DNA of 64,000 bases, taken from Ensifer adhaerens (lineage in GTDB: Bacteria; Pseudomonadota; Alphaproteobacteria; Rhizobiales; Rhizobiaceae). Positions 1-8,343 of the stretch are shown here, piece after piece. The stretch is taken from assembly GCF_002940685.1 (NCBI RefSeq), contig NZ_PNFP01000003.1, positions 186,001 to 250,000 of the forward strand. Reading direction: 5' to 3'. The notes beneath the pieces were generated by a model, which was not told the origin of the DNA, did no database searches, and saw nothing but the letters and a program-made list of their open reading frames with translations. Position numbers and translations under genes: made by a program. The stretch's first letter is position 1. Every line of letters begins with the position of its first letter.

Positions 1-1
1 C

Positions 2-2053
2 AAACAGACGGTAACGATCACGATCACAGGCACCGATGACGGTGTCAGCATCAACGGGCTGTCGTCCAGCGCCGAGGAGACGGTTTACGAGAAAAATCTC
101 TCGGATGGCTCATCGCCGAATGTGGCTGCACTTACGCAGGTCGGAAGCTTCTCCGTGACGACGCCGGACGGGCTCGCCGGTCTGAAGATCAATGGCACCG
201 CGGTCGTGACGGGGGGCGCCTACGCCGTAGGCACCACGGTGGACACGGCACTTGGACTTCTGACGATCACTGGCTACTCGCCAACGACGGTCAACGGTAC
301 GGTGACGGGCGCAACCTTCACCTATAGCTATCTGCTGCAGGACAACAGCTTGGGGCACGATGCCGCTGGAGCCGACAGCGGGGTCTTCGATAACTTCGTC
401 GTCGAAGTGGCCGATGAAGATGGCTCGACGAGCGATGCCACGCTCAACATCCGGATCGTCGACGATGTACCGACCATCCAATCCATCAGCAGCGCCCACA
501 TGGGCAACGGTATCGGCGCACTGGAAGGCCTCATCAATGCGACGCCGGGTGCCGACGGGATCAAGATTTACAAGATTGACAGCGTCGGCGGGCTGCCGAG
601 TGGCTGGGCCGCCACGGGGATAGGCACCGGACAGGTGCTGGTCAAGGACAGTCTCGGCACCAGCATCTACCGCCTGACGACCAATACCGACGGCACCTAT
701 CAGCTGGAGCAATTGAAGGATCGCCCCGGGGCGGAAAAGACCGTCGACGGCAACAGCGAGATCCCAAACAAGCCGCAGGAAGAATATGAGTTCGACTTCG
801 CGACCTTCGAGGCGCTGGCAAGGTCCGGAGGCTCCGATCCGAAGTTCAATGCCTATTCCGTCAAAGATGGAAATGAGTTTGGCATCGGCAACACCTCATT
901 CACGGCCAACGAGAAGTTCAGCATCACCCTGGACGCTGACGTCACATCGTTTACGCTCCAGCTCGGAAAGGTTCAAACCGGCGGGACCCTCGAGATCAAG
1001 GTCCGGGACGGCAACGGTGCGCTGGTTACCCTTCCTGGTCCCATAACCGTGGCCAAGGGCCAGGAAAGCATAACGATAACCTCAAGCGTGCTTGGCAAGT
1101 TCGACTATATCGAACTCGTCGGCAAGGGCGACATCGATGTCGCCTTCAAGCCGGTGTTCAGCTACGTCGAGGCTACCTCCACGTCGGATCTGACATTGAC
1201 CTTCGGAATTACCGGGCAGGACAAGGATGGCGATCTGTCGAACGCCTCGACACTCACCTTCGTGTCCGATGGCTCCGGGAGCATCACGGGCAGCGCCGGG
1301 AACGATGTGATCCAGGGCGGGGCTTGCGATGACGACCTTTACGGCCAGGCGGGCAACGATATCATCTATGCAAGCGCCGGCGATGACGACATTGATGGCG
1401 GCGCGGGCACGGATCTGCTCAATTTCTCCGATGCGACGAAGGGTATTACCTTCACTCTGGATCAAGGCAGTGACGAAGTAGACCTTTCCAGCGTCGGCCT
1501 GGGCGAAATAGACTACCGCGACATGGAAGGCGTCATTGGCTCGGACTTCAATGACAAGCTCTACGGCAGCAGCTATGGCGACATTCTCGCCGGCGGTGCG
1601 GGGAACGATACGCTTTCGGGCAACGGCGGAAACGACACGCTCTATGGCGATGCCGGAAACGATACGCTGAGTGGCGGTTCCGGCAACGATACTCTTTACG
1701 GCGGCACGGGCGTCGACAGGCTGACGGGCGGCTCGGGCGACGACACTTTCGTGCTCGATGCGAAAGACCTTGAACTCGACATCGCCGACGTCATCACCGA
1801 CTATGACGGCAACGACGATTTCGTCGATCTGTCCGCTCTGCTCGGCAATCTCCCCGCCAACACGCAACTCGATGGCGACTATGTCCAGGTGGTGCAGGAC
1901 GGAAAGAACGCCAACCTGCAGGTCGACACTGATGGCAGCTCCGGCAGCGGCGGCTGGCATACGGTTGCCGTGCTGGAGAACTTCCAGGTCTCGAGCGAAG
2001 CCGTGAAGGTCCTGTTCAACGACAACGGGACGAAAACGCAGCAGGACGTTTGA
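2..2053 (+). CDS. RTX/VCBS-type calcium-binding secreted protein, C-terminal part (5' end outside window)
   Basis: The frame is open from the first bases of the window, so the true start lies upstream; 683 residues are visible. The N-terminal half of the visible part resembles the VCBS/DUF5801-like beta-sandwich repeats of large type I secretion substrates: it has an acidic 'VVEVADEDGSTSDATL' strand ending in 'VDDVP'. From about nt 1280 to 1750 there are glycine/aspartate nonapeptides of the form GGxGNDxLx (for example 'GGAGNDTLSGNGGNDTLYG'), which fold as Ca2+-binding beta-rolls. The last ~100 residues are acidic and free of repeats, as expected for an uncleaved C-terminal type I secretion signal. 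The likely role is an exported adhesin or matrix protein. No ABC/HlyD secretion genes are seen next to it; a TolC-type channel lies at 41.4 kb. Confidence 0.85.
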   Translation, partial: KQTVTITITGTDDGVSINGLSSSAEETVYEKNLSDGSSPNVAALTQVGSFSVTTPDGLAGLKINGTAVVTGGAYAVGTTVDTALGLLTITGYSPTTVNGTVTGATFTYSYLLQDNSLGHDAAGADSGVFDNFVVEVADEDGSTSDATLNIRIVDDVPTIQSISSAHMGNGIGALEGLINATPGADGIKIYKIDSVGGLPSGWAATGIGTGQVLVKDSLGTSIYRLTTNTDGTYQLEQLKDRPGAEKTVDGNSEIPNKPQEEYEFDFATFEALARSGGSDPKFNAYSVKDGNEFGIGNTSFTANEKFSITLDADVTSFTLQLGKVQTGGTLEIKVRDGNGALVTLPGPITVAKGQESITITSSVLGKFDYIELVGKGDIDVAFKPVFSYVEATSTSDLTLTFGITGQDKDGDLSNASTLTFVSDGSGSITGSAGNDVIQGGACDDDLYGQAGNDIIYASAGDDDIDGGAGTDLLNFSDATKGITFTLDQGSDEVDLSSVGLGEIDYRDMEGVIGSDFNDKLYGSSYGDILAGGAGNDTLSGNGGNDTLYGDAGNDTLSGGSGNDTLYGGTGVDRLTGGSGDDTFVLDAKDLELDIADVITDYDGNDDFVDLSALLGNLPANTQLDGDYVQVVQDGKNANLQVDTDGSSGSGGWHTVAVLENFQVSSEAVKVLFNDNGTKTQQDV

Positions 2054-2130
2054 TAAGCGCAACGTCGATCTCGACAGTTCAGCGGTTCTCGGCAATCATC
2101 CGGGAACCGCATATCCAGGGGGAGCTTTTC

Positions 2131-2496
2131 ATGAGCAGAAGCATGCTGGCGGGGGTGATGCTCGCACTGATGCCCGTATCGAGTTTCGCGGCCGATCTTG
2201 TCGGCGACTATGCGCCGGCGGCCAGACAGTGCACCGAGCTCAGCCAGTCGACGCTCGCCGCCGACCAGGACGTTGCCACGCTGACAGAGGCAGTCGTGGC
2301 GCGCATGGACGAGGCGATCGCCGTCGCCGACGATCCGCGTTGGATCTCCTCGACGCGGCCGGCCTTCGTCTGGGCGTCCGAGACCAAGGTCGCCTGCGGC
2401 AAGGCCTATGGTTACCTGCAATCCAGCTGGCGTGACGAGGACTACATTGCCAAGTGCGATTGCTTCTACGCCAAAATGCGGCACTTCATGAATTGA
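2131..2496 (+). CDS. small secreted protein of unknown function, 121 aa
   Basis: The ATG at 2131 is preceded by a purine-rich AGGGGGAGC site. The upstream in-frame ATG at 2050 overlaps the previous gene and would put non-signal sequence ahead of the signal peptide. Residues 1-21 (ending SSFAA) form a typical Sec signal peptide, so the mature protein should be periplasmic or secreted. It is about 100 residues, acidic in the middle, with four cysteines, including a C-terminal 'AKCDCFYAKM' segment that could form disulphides. I do not recognise the family. It is 78 nt after the RTX gene and 10 nt before the lipoprotein gene, which suggests co-transcription with the latter. Confidence 0.7.
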   Translation: MSRSMLAGVMLALMPVSSFAADLVGDYAPAARQCTELSQSTLAADQDVATLTEAVVARMDEAIAVADDPRWISSTRPAFVWASETKVACGKAYGYLQSSWRDEDYIAKCDCFYAKMRHFMN

Positions 2497-2506
2497 GACG
2501 ACAGGT

Positions 2507-3724
2507 ATGATCGTCATGCCCCACGTTGTGGTTTCACCGGCACGGCGGGTGCCGTCGTGCCGGCAATGGCTGGCACTCGGCGTGCTCGCGCTTGGCGTTC
2601 TCGCCGGTTGTCAGGGCGCGCCCACCGCTCCTGAGGTGCTTGACGTTGAATCGCCGCAGGCAAGGCATGCCCGGCGCGCCGCCGAGCACGCGGTGAAGCC
2701 GCAGGAGAGCTTCGCGAGCGGTCCGACGCGCATCGGGCTGATCACCGCCCTGATGGCGCCCTCGGGCGAAACGGTGCGCGAACGTGATATCCGCGACGGG
2801 GCGTCGCTCGCCGTGGACGAGGTCGGCGGCGGCCAGCTTTCGCTGCTGGTCGAAAATACCGACGGTTCGCCACAGCAGATCCAGGACGCGGCCAAGCGCC
2901 TCGCGGGCCAGAACGCCGCGCTCATCGCGCTTTCGGTCGCGGACGTGCCGGTCAGCACCGTCCGCCAAGGGCTTGGCGCTTCCCGGTCTCCGTTGCTGGT
3001 GCTGCGCGGCAACGGCGCCGAGCGCCCGGCGGGCACCTACACGTTCGTTTCCGACCGCATCGACAGTGCGGTCGAGGGCGCCTCCTACGCATTTGCTTCC
3101 GGCCGCAAGCGGCTGGTCGTGCTCGTGCCCAGCGATGTCTCCGCCGCCGAACGACAAAGGCTGGATCGCGGCCTGGCGAGCTATGGCGTCAAGCCGGAGC
3201 TGGTCGCCGTGACGGGCACCACGACATTTTCCGGCGACGCGGCGACCAAGGCAAAACTCGAGGACATTGATGCGGTTCTCCTCATCGGATCGGAGGGGGG
3301 CGAGGTCGGCTCACTGTCGCAGCTCAAGGCCAACGGCTATCTGAAACCGAATGCGATGGTCGTCGGAAGCTCCGGCTGGACGAATGCCGCCTACAAGCGA
3401 CCCGAATTTGCAGGAAGCCATCTCTGCCTCTTCGGCCCGGAGAACGGTTCGCGGATGACGTCACGCTTCCTTGACCGTTATGAGCGTGCGGCAAGTGCAG
3501 ATGCGGCCTATGGCTTCGACGTCATCGCCCTTGCAGCCGGCCTGGTGCGCACCCAGGGGGAAAACGCCATCAACCAGGAAAGCATCCGCGCGCCAAACGG
3601 TTTCGTCGGTGCGGCCGCCACCTTCCGGTTCACGCGGGACGGCTCGGTGCAGCGAACCTGCGCGATCTACCAGGTGACCGCCGGCAGCGTGAAGCTTCTG
3701 GACCCGGCACCCCGCTCGTTCTGA
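2507..3724 (+). CDS. periplasmic-binding-fold lipoprotein (Leu/Ile/Val-binding / PBP-activator type)
   Basis: 405 residues. Residues 1-35 contain a hydrophobic stretch ending in the lipobox LAGC (Cys35), so the product should be a lipoprotein. The rest has the two-lobe type I periplasmic-binding fold of LivK/LppC-like proteins: 'RIGLITALMAPSGE' near residue 75, a 'VENTDGSPQQIQDAAKRL' segment, 'AYGFDVIALAAGL' near 335, and a C-terminal 'RFTRDGSVQRTCAIYQV' typical of the family. No permease or ATPase genes adjoin it, so a structural or regulatory role, such as an activator of cell-wall synthases, is as likely as transport. A rho-independent terminator follows. Confidence 0.75.
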   Translation: MIVMPHVVVSPARRVPSCRQWLALGVLALGVLAGCQGAPTAPEVLDVESPQARHARRAAEHAVKPQESFASGPTRIGLITALMAPSGETVRERDIRDGASLAVDEVGGGQLSLLVENTDGSPQQIQDAAKRLAGQNAALIALSVADVPVSTVRQGLGASRSPLLVLRGNGAERPAGTYTFVSDRIDSAVEGASYAFASGRKRLVVLVPSDVSAAERQRLDRGLASYGVKPELVAVTGTTTFSGDAATKAKLEDIDAVLLIGSEGGEVGSLSQLKANGYLKPNAMVVGSSGWTNAAYKRPEFAGSHLCLFGPENGSRMTSRFLDRYERAASADAAYGFDVIALAAGLVRTQGENAINQESIRAPNGFVGAAATFRFTRDGSVQRTCAIYQVTAGSVKLLDPAPRSF

Positions 3725-3747
3725 CCGGACCTTCTTCGTGCGTACGG

Positions 3748-3778
3748 GCGCGGCGGTAGCGGCCTGCCGCGCTTTTTC
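3748..3778 (+). terminator. rho-independent terminator after the lipoprotein gene
   Basis: The perfect 7-bp stem GCGCGGC (3748-3754) / GCCGCGC (3766-3772) has an 11-nt loop and is followed directly by TTTTT. It closes the lipoprotein transcription unit. Confidence 0.75.
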
Positions 3779-3888
3779 GTGTCGCGACCGTTTTGCGGTC
3801 ACGGCTGATGGATAGCTTCCTTCAACGTTCTTTTGCAGATGCGGCCATCGGCGCTCGGGGTCCTCTCTTGCCAAGTCGTGAAAGTTCA

Positions 3889-3902
3889 TGGTAACGTTCC
3901 CA
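3889..3902. promoter_or_regulatory. putative LacI-family operator O1 upstream of the regulator gene
   Basis: TGGTAACGTTCCCA is a 14-bp palindrome with one mismatch and a central CG, the usual symmetry for LacI-family sites. It lies 50-63 bp upstream of the LacI-type gene at 3952. A perfect copy, TGGGAACGTTCCCA, occurs at 5052-5065, which strongly suggests one regulator binds both. Confidence 0.7.
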
Positions 3903-3951
3903 CGAGCTTGAAAGCCACCGTCATAAGGCGGCTTTCTGCCCGGGAGGAAAC

Positions 3952-5001
3952 ATGAAGAACGGACCCAGACAACGGGCCACCATCATCGACGTTGCGGAAC
4001 GGGCGGGGGTCTCGAAGAGCACGGTTGCGCGTGTTCTGGCCGGGTCCGCCAGCATTTCCGACGAGGCACGCGATCGTGTGCTGAAAGCCGTTGCGGTCAC
4101 CGGTTACGAGCGTAATCACCTGGCCGTCGGCATGCGCTCCGGGCGCAGTGGCCTGCTCGGCCTGGTCATTCCCGATATCACCAACCCATTCTGGGCCGAA
4201 GTCGCCCGCGGCGCGCAGGACCGTGCGGCGAAGGACGACATTTCGCTTCTGGTCTTCTCGTCGGACTGGGATGCCGGGAAGGAAGCGACGCATCTGCGTG
4301 CCCTGCGGCGAGCCCGCGTCGACGGCGCGATCATCAATCCGGTCGCCGACAATTTCGATGATCTCGACCGCTTCGGCTTGCCCTTCGTCTTCATCGGGTC
4401 GAGCGCCGAGCGCTTCCCCGATACCTTGAGCGTCGGCTCGGACATTGCCCAGGCGGTCCGTCTCGGCATGGATATCCTCGTCGAGCGCGGGCACCCGGCG
4501 CCGGCCCTGATGCTCGGCCCGCGGTCGCGTCTCGCACGTGCCCGCTTCCTGCGCGCCGTGCACGAGCATTGCGTCGCGCGCGACCTCGATCCCGACATCT
4601 TGCTGGCCGAAGAATCCGACTACACGGTCGAGGGCGGACGAAAGGCCATGGGGCGCTTGCTTGCCGGGCCGTGGAGAGGCAGTCGCGCCGTCTTCGTCGC
4701 CAACGATCTGATGGCACTCGGTGCCATGATCGCCGTTCGCGAGGCGGGGCTCCGGTGCCCGGAGGATATTTCCATTCTCGGCTTCGACGGCATTCCGGCG
4801 GGTGCTTTCTCCTGGCCCGGTCTGACGACGATTGAAAAGCCCGGCCGGCAGATCGGTATTCGCGCGGTCGAATGCCTGCTCGATCAGATTTCGGGCCGTC
4901 CGGAACAGGGGCGGATTTTTCTGCCGTGCCGGCTGGTCGAGCGCGGCTCACTCGCTGATGTTTCGGTCTCGGCACCCGCGCGCGCGGCGGCAGGGAGGTA
5001 A
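3952..5001 (+). CDS. LacI-family transcriptional regulator of the ADP-ribosylglycohydrolase operon
   Basis: 349 residues. The start ATG follows GGGAGGAAAC at ideal spacing. Residues ~9-32 form the LacI helix-turn-helix (IIDVAERAGVSKSTVARVL), followed by the hinge 'RNHLAVGMRSGRSGLLGLVIPD'. The remainder is the periplasmic-binding-protein-like effector domain, with 'VFVANDLMALGAMIAVREAG' and 'ILGFDGIP' characteristic of GalR/LacI regulators. It is the first gene of the operon, with only 3 nt before the permease start. The two GGxAACGTTCCC palindromes nearby suggest autoregulation and repression of the downstream genes. The effector is presumably the imported substrate or a breakdown product. 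Confidence 0.92.
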   Translation: MKNGPRQRATIIDVAERAGVSKSTVARVLAGSASISDEARDRVLKAVAVTGYERNHLAVGMRSGRSGLLGLVIPDITNPFWAEVARGAQDRAAKDDISLLVFSSDWDAGKEATHLRALRRARVDGAIINPVADNFDDLDRFGLPFVFIGSSAERFPDTLSVGSDIAQAVRLGMDILVERGHPAPALMLGPRSRLARARFLRAVHEHCVARDLDPDILLAEESDYTVEGGRKAMGRLLAGPWRGSRAVFVANDLMALGAMIAVREAGLRCPEDISILGFDGIPAGAFSWPGLTTIEKPGRQIGIRAVECLLDQISGRPEQGRIFLPCRLVERGSLADVSVSAPARAAAGR

Positions 5002-5004
5002 ACA

Positions 5005-5970
5005 GTGACGGTAAGCAACGAACTCGTGGCGGACGCAGCCATGCCACAAGATGGGAACGTTCCCACAATTCAGCGGCGGAGCGTCGCCAAAGGCATGCGC
5101 CAATGGTGGCCCTATTACCTGATGATGGCGCCCGGCCTGATCTTCTTCGTGATCTTTCACTATTTTCCGATCTGGGAAGCCAAGATCGCCTTTGAACAGC
5201 TGCGCATCATCCCGCCGAACATCTGGGTCGGGATCAAGCATTTCCAGACGCTGTTCTCCTCGCCGATCTTCTGGCAGGTGCTGGTCAACACGCTGATCAT
5301 CTCGACGATGAAGATCGTCTTCGTCTTCCCGGTCCCGATCATCGTTGCGCTCCTGCTCAACGAGATCCGGGGCGGCGCCTTCCGGAAATTCATCCAGTCG
5401 GCGATCTACCTGCCGCATTTCCTGTCCTGGGTGGTCATCGCCGGCGTGTTCATCGCGGTGCTTTCGCCGAGCGACGGCGCGGTCAACGACATCATCGGCT
5501 TCTTCGGACTGCAGCCCGTCTCCTTCATGACCGACACCGGCTCGATCCGCTGGGTGCTGGTCTTCTCCGAGATCTGGCGCTCGGCCGGCTGGGACAGCCT
5601 GCTCTATCTCGCCGCCATCATCGCCATCGACCAGGAACTCTATGATGCGGCCGAAATCGATGGCGCCAACCGCTGGCAGAAGATCCGCTACGTCACCATT
5701 CCCGGCATCGTGCCGACGATCGCGACGCTGTTCATCCTCAACGCCGGCATGTTCCTGAACGCCGATCTCAACCAGGTGATCAACTTCTCCAACGACGTGG
5801 TGCGCAGCAAGATCGATATCATCGACACCTATGTCTACCGCATCGGCCTGCAGACCGGCGAGTATTCGCTGGCAACGGCCGCCGGCCTCTTCAAAGCGGT
5901 GCTCGGCATGCTGATGATCGTCGCCGCCCACCTTCTGTCCAAACGTCTTACCGGCAAGGGGGTATGGTGA
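5005..5970 (+). CDS. CUT1 ABC transporter permease (LplB/YteP-like)
   Basis: 321 residues starting at GTG 5005, chosen because AGGGAGGT sits 6 nt upstream; the later in-frame ATGs at 5041 and 5095 lack a comparable site. There are about six transmembrane segments after a ~35-residue cytoplasmic N-terminus. The permease EAA loop that contacts the ATPase is seen as 'DAAEIDGANRWQKIRYVTIP' around residue 213. Sequence style matches the LplB/YteP branch of carbohydrate importers, which handle complex or modified sugars. The perfect operator palindrome at 5052-5065 lies inside codons 16-21. The stop overlaps the next gene start by 7 nt. Confidence 0.9.
   Translation: MTVSNELVADAAMPQDGNVPTIQRRSVAKGMRQWWPYYLMMAPGLIFFVIFHYFPIWEAKIAFEQLRIIPPNIWVGIKHFQTLFSSPIFWQVLVNTLIISTMKIVFVFPVPIIVALLLNEIRGGAFRKFIQSAIYLPHFLSWVVIAGVFIAVLSPSDGAVNDIIGFFGLQPVSFMTDTGSIRWVLVFSEIWRSAGWDSLLYLAAIIAIDQELYDAAEIDGANRWQKIRYVTIPGIVPTIATLFILNAGMFLNADLNQVINFSNDVVRSKIDIIDTYVYRIGLQTGEYSLATAAGLFKAVLGMLMIVAAHLLSKRLTGKGVW
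5052..5065. promoter_or_regulatory. putative LacI-family operator O2 inside the permease gene
   Basis: TGGGAACGTTCCCA is a perfect 14-bp palindrome, about 47 bp inside the first permease gene and 1163 bp (centre to centre) from O1. Its position allows looping with O1 or a transcription roadblock. Confidence 0.7.
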
Positions 5971-6872
5971 TGGCCGCCCACAACGTCCGCAGAACGCCGC
6001 TCGAGCGGCTCGAATATGCGATCATCGTCTCGACGCTGATGTTCCTCGTCGTGCTGACGGTCCAGCCGCTGCTCAACCTGCTCGCCATCTCCTTTTCGGA
6101 TCCGGGCAAGGTTGCCGGCATGAGCGGCCTGACGGTCGTCCCCAACGGGTTTTCGACAGAGGTCTGGAACCTGCTGATCAACAACCCGGCCGTCCAGCGC
6201 GGCCTCCTGAACTCGATCTTCATCACGCTGGTCAGCACAGTCCTCGGCGTGGTGCTCACGGCGCTGATGGCCTGGGCGCTATCGCGCCCCGGACTGCCGG
6301 GTCGGCGCGCCATCTTCGTCTTCGTGCTGGTCACGATCGTCTTCGAGCCCGGCATCATCCCGGATTATTTCATCAACAAGCGCCTCGGCCTCCTCGACAG
6401 CTACTGGTCGCTGATCCTCTTCAAGGTCGTCAACGCCTGGTACCTGATCATCCTGGTGCGCTTCTTCGAGGAAGTGCCGAAGGAACTGATCGAGGCCTCG
6501 GAACTCGACGGCGCCAATCCCTTCCAGATCTTCTGGTACGTGGCACTGCCGCTTGCCAAATCGGCGCTCGCCACCATCGCGCTCTTCTACTTCGTCTTCC
6601 ACTGGAACGAGTTTTTCCGCGCGATGATCTACCTCAACGACCAGTCGAAATGGCCGCTGCAGGTGGTGCTGCGCCAGTTCGTGGTCGAGGGCGACAAGCT
6701 CGCCATGGTCGGCGTGGTCGACAGCAACAACTACACCGGTGCCAGCCAGATCAACATTCGCGCGCTGAAGGCCGGCATGATCCTGCTCACCATCGCGCCG
6801 ATCCTCGCGATCTATCCACTCATCCTGAAGTTCTTCACCAAGGGCACCATGAGCGGTGCGCTGAAGGGCTGA
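5964..6872 (+). CDS. CUT1 ABC transporter permease (LplC/YtcP-like)
   Basis: 302 residues, translationally coupled to the first permease by a 7-nt overlap; an in-frame ATG at 5970 is an equally possible start. It has six predicted membrane helices, starting with a helix around residues 20-45. The EAA loop 'EASELDGANPFQIFWYVALP' is near residue 190, and the C-terminus 'KFFTKGTMSGALKG' is typical of the second permease of LplABC-like systems. It pairs with the product of the upstream gene to form the membrane channel. Confidence 0.9.
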   Translation: MVMAAHNVRRTPLERLEYAIIVSTLMFLVVLTVQPLLNLLAISFSDPGKVAGMSGLTVVPNGFSTEVWNLLINNPAVQRGLLNSIFITLVSTVLGVVLTALMAWALSRPGLPGRRAIFVFVLVTIVFEPGIIPDYFINKRLGLLDSYWSLILFKVVNAWYLIILVRFFEEVPKELIEASELDGANPFQIFWYVALPLAKSALATIALFYFVFHWNEFFRAMIYLNDQSKWPLQVVLRQFVVEGDKLAMVGVVDSNNYTGASQINIRALKAGMILLTIAPILAIYPLILKFFTKGTMSGALKG

Positions 6873-6921
6873 CGATGTTGAACCGAACCATAAAAGCCAA
6901 AGCATATTGGGAGGAACAAAC

Positions 6922-8343
6922 ATGCTTGGAAAACTGATCCTTGGCGTCACGACCGCCGCCGCCCTGATGGCGAGCGTCGCCATGCCGGCCTTCGCCGATC
7001 CGGTGACGATCCGCGTCGTCTCGAAGGACCTCACGACGAGCAATCCGGACGACGTGAAGCTGATGAAGGCCTACGAGGAGGCGCTGAAGGCCAAGGGCAC
7101 CGACATCCATATCCAGGTCGTCGATCTGCCGTCCTCTGGCTATGCCGACAAGCTCAGCGCCATGCTGCTCTCGGGTGACATCCCCGATCTCATCTATTTC
7201 CAGGGCGGCGACGCCAAGATGGCCGAACAGGGCGTCCTGGAGGACTGGAACACCTGGCTGCCGAAGACGACCTATCTCAAGGAAGCGCTCTTTCCGCACA
7301 ATGTCGAGCGGCTGAAGAACTATCCCTACCTGCTCTATGTCTATCCGCCGCGCATGCCGCAGCCGGTCATCCGCGCGGATTGGCTGGAGAAATCGGGCGT
7401 GGCCGCGCCGAAGACGACGGACGACTACGTCGCCCTCTTCAAGGCGATCAAGGACGGTGACCTGGACGGCAACGGCAAGGCCGACAGCTACGGCGTGACG
7501 ACCGCCGACAATACCCAGGAACTGGACGCCATTTTCAACCAGGCCTTCGGCGTGACCGGAACCTGGCTGAAGAACGATGCCGGCGAGTGGATCCATGCCC
7601 GCGTCTCGGCTGCGGAAAAGGCGAAGATCGCCTTCTACGCATCGCTGCGCGAGCAGGGCCTTTATGATCCGGAATTCATCACCACCAAGTGGGACGTGAA
7701 GGAGGACAAGTTCTATTCCGGCCGTGCCGGCGTGATCTTCGGTTCCTCCACAGAGGTCATCGACATCTATGGCGGCAAGATGCGCCAGGCCCACCCGGAT
7801 GTGACGCTGAGCCTGCTGTCGCCGCCGAAGGGGCCGGCCGGCCAGGGTCTGATGGCGCTCGACGTTTCCAAGGAAGCGCGCGGTCTCGCGATCGCGACGA
7901 CCTCGGAACACAAGGAGGAAGTGGTCAAGCTGCTCGACTTCATCGCCAGCCCCGAGGGCCAGGCGATCGAACGCCTCGGCTTCGAGGGCGAGCAGTACAC
8001 CAAGGACGGCGAGACGATCAAACCGACCGACAAGCTCGCCACCTGGTATGCCCGCTTCCTGGTCGCCGCCAACTGGCAGCCGCCGGTGCAGTGGCTGAGC
8101 GAGGCGGCACAGCAATCGCTGAAGACGATCTCGGCCGATTTCAAGCCGGACAATGCGTTCGTCTGGCCTGCCGAATACGCAACCGACATCGATGCCACCG
8201 AAAACGTCTACCGGGCCTGGGTCTACAAGTTCGTCTCCGGCGAAGCCAAGATGGACCAATGGGACCAGTTCGTTTCCGAATGGAACGCTGCCGGCGGCGA
8301 GAAAATGACCGAATATGCAAGGACGGTTCTCAATGACAAATGA
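6922..8343 (+). CDS. extracellular solute-binding protein (LplA/LipO-like) of the same ABC importer
   Basis: 473 residues from ATG 6922, preceded by GGGAGGAAC; a TTG further upstream would run through that site. Residues 1-26 (…SVAMPAFA) are a Sec signal peptide without a lipobox. The mature domain is a family 1 binding protein: 'SGDIPDLIYFQGGDAKMAEQG', 'VIRADWLEKSGVAAPKTTDDY', and the EF-like loop 'KDGDLDGNGKADSYG' seen in LplA-type proteins. The 49-nt gap before it could hold an mRNA processing or stability site, since binding proteins are usually made in excess. Its last 11 nt overlap the next gene. Confidence 0.9.
   Translation: MLGKLILGVTTAAALMASVAMPAFADPVTIRVVSKDLTTSNPDDVKLMKAYEEALKAKGTDIHIQVVDLPSSGYADKLSAMLLSGDIPDLIYFQGGDAKMAEQGVLEDWNTWLPKTTYLKEALFPHNVERLKNYPYLLYVYPPRMPQPVIRADWLEKSGVAAPKTTDDYVALFKAIKDGDLDGNGKADSYGVTTADNTQELDAIFNQAFGVTGTWLKNDAGEWIHARVSAAEKAKIAFYASLREQGLYDPEFITTKWDVKEDKFYSGRAGVIFGSSTEVIDIYGGKMRQAHPDVTLSLLSPPKGPAGQGLMALDVSKEARGLAIATTSEHKEEVVKLLDFIASPEGQAIERLGFEGEQYTKDGETIKPTDKLATWYARFLVAANWQPPVQWLSEAAQQSLKTISADFKPDNAFVWPAEYATDIDATENVYRAWVYKFVSGEAKMDQWDQFVSEWNAAGGEKMTEYARTVLNDK

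Noticed and set aside
1311-1760. Tandem short repeats around 1.3-1.75 kb considered as a possible DNA repeat array
   Set aside because: They encode RTX nonapeptides in frame and vary at third codon positions, so they are protein repeats, not a CRISPR or satellite array.
1082-2095. 337-codon minus-strand frame opposite the RTX gene
   Set aside because: The glycine/aspartate repeats on the plus strand are unmistakable; the reverse frame is a repeat-derived shadow.
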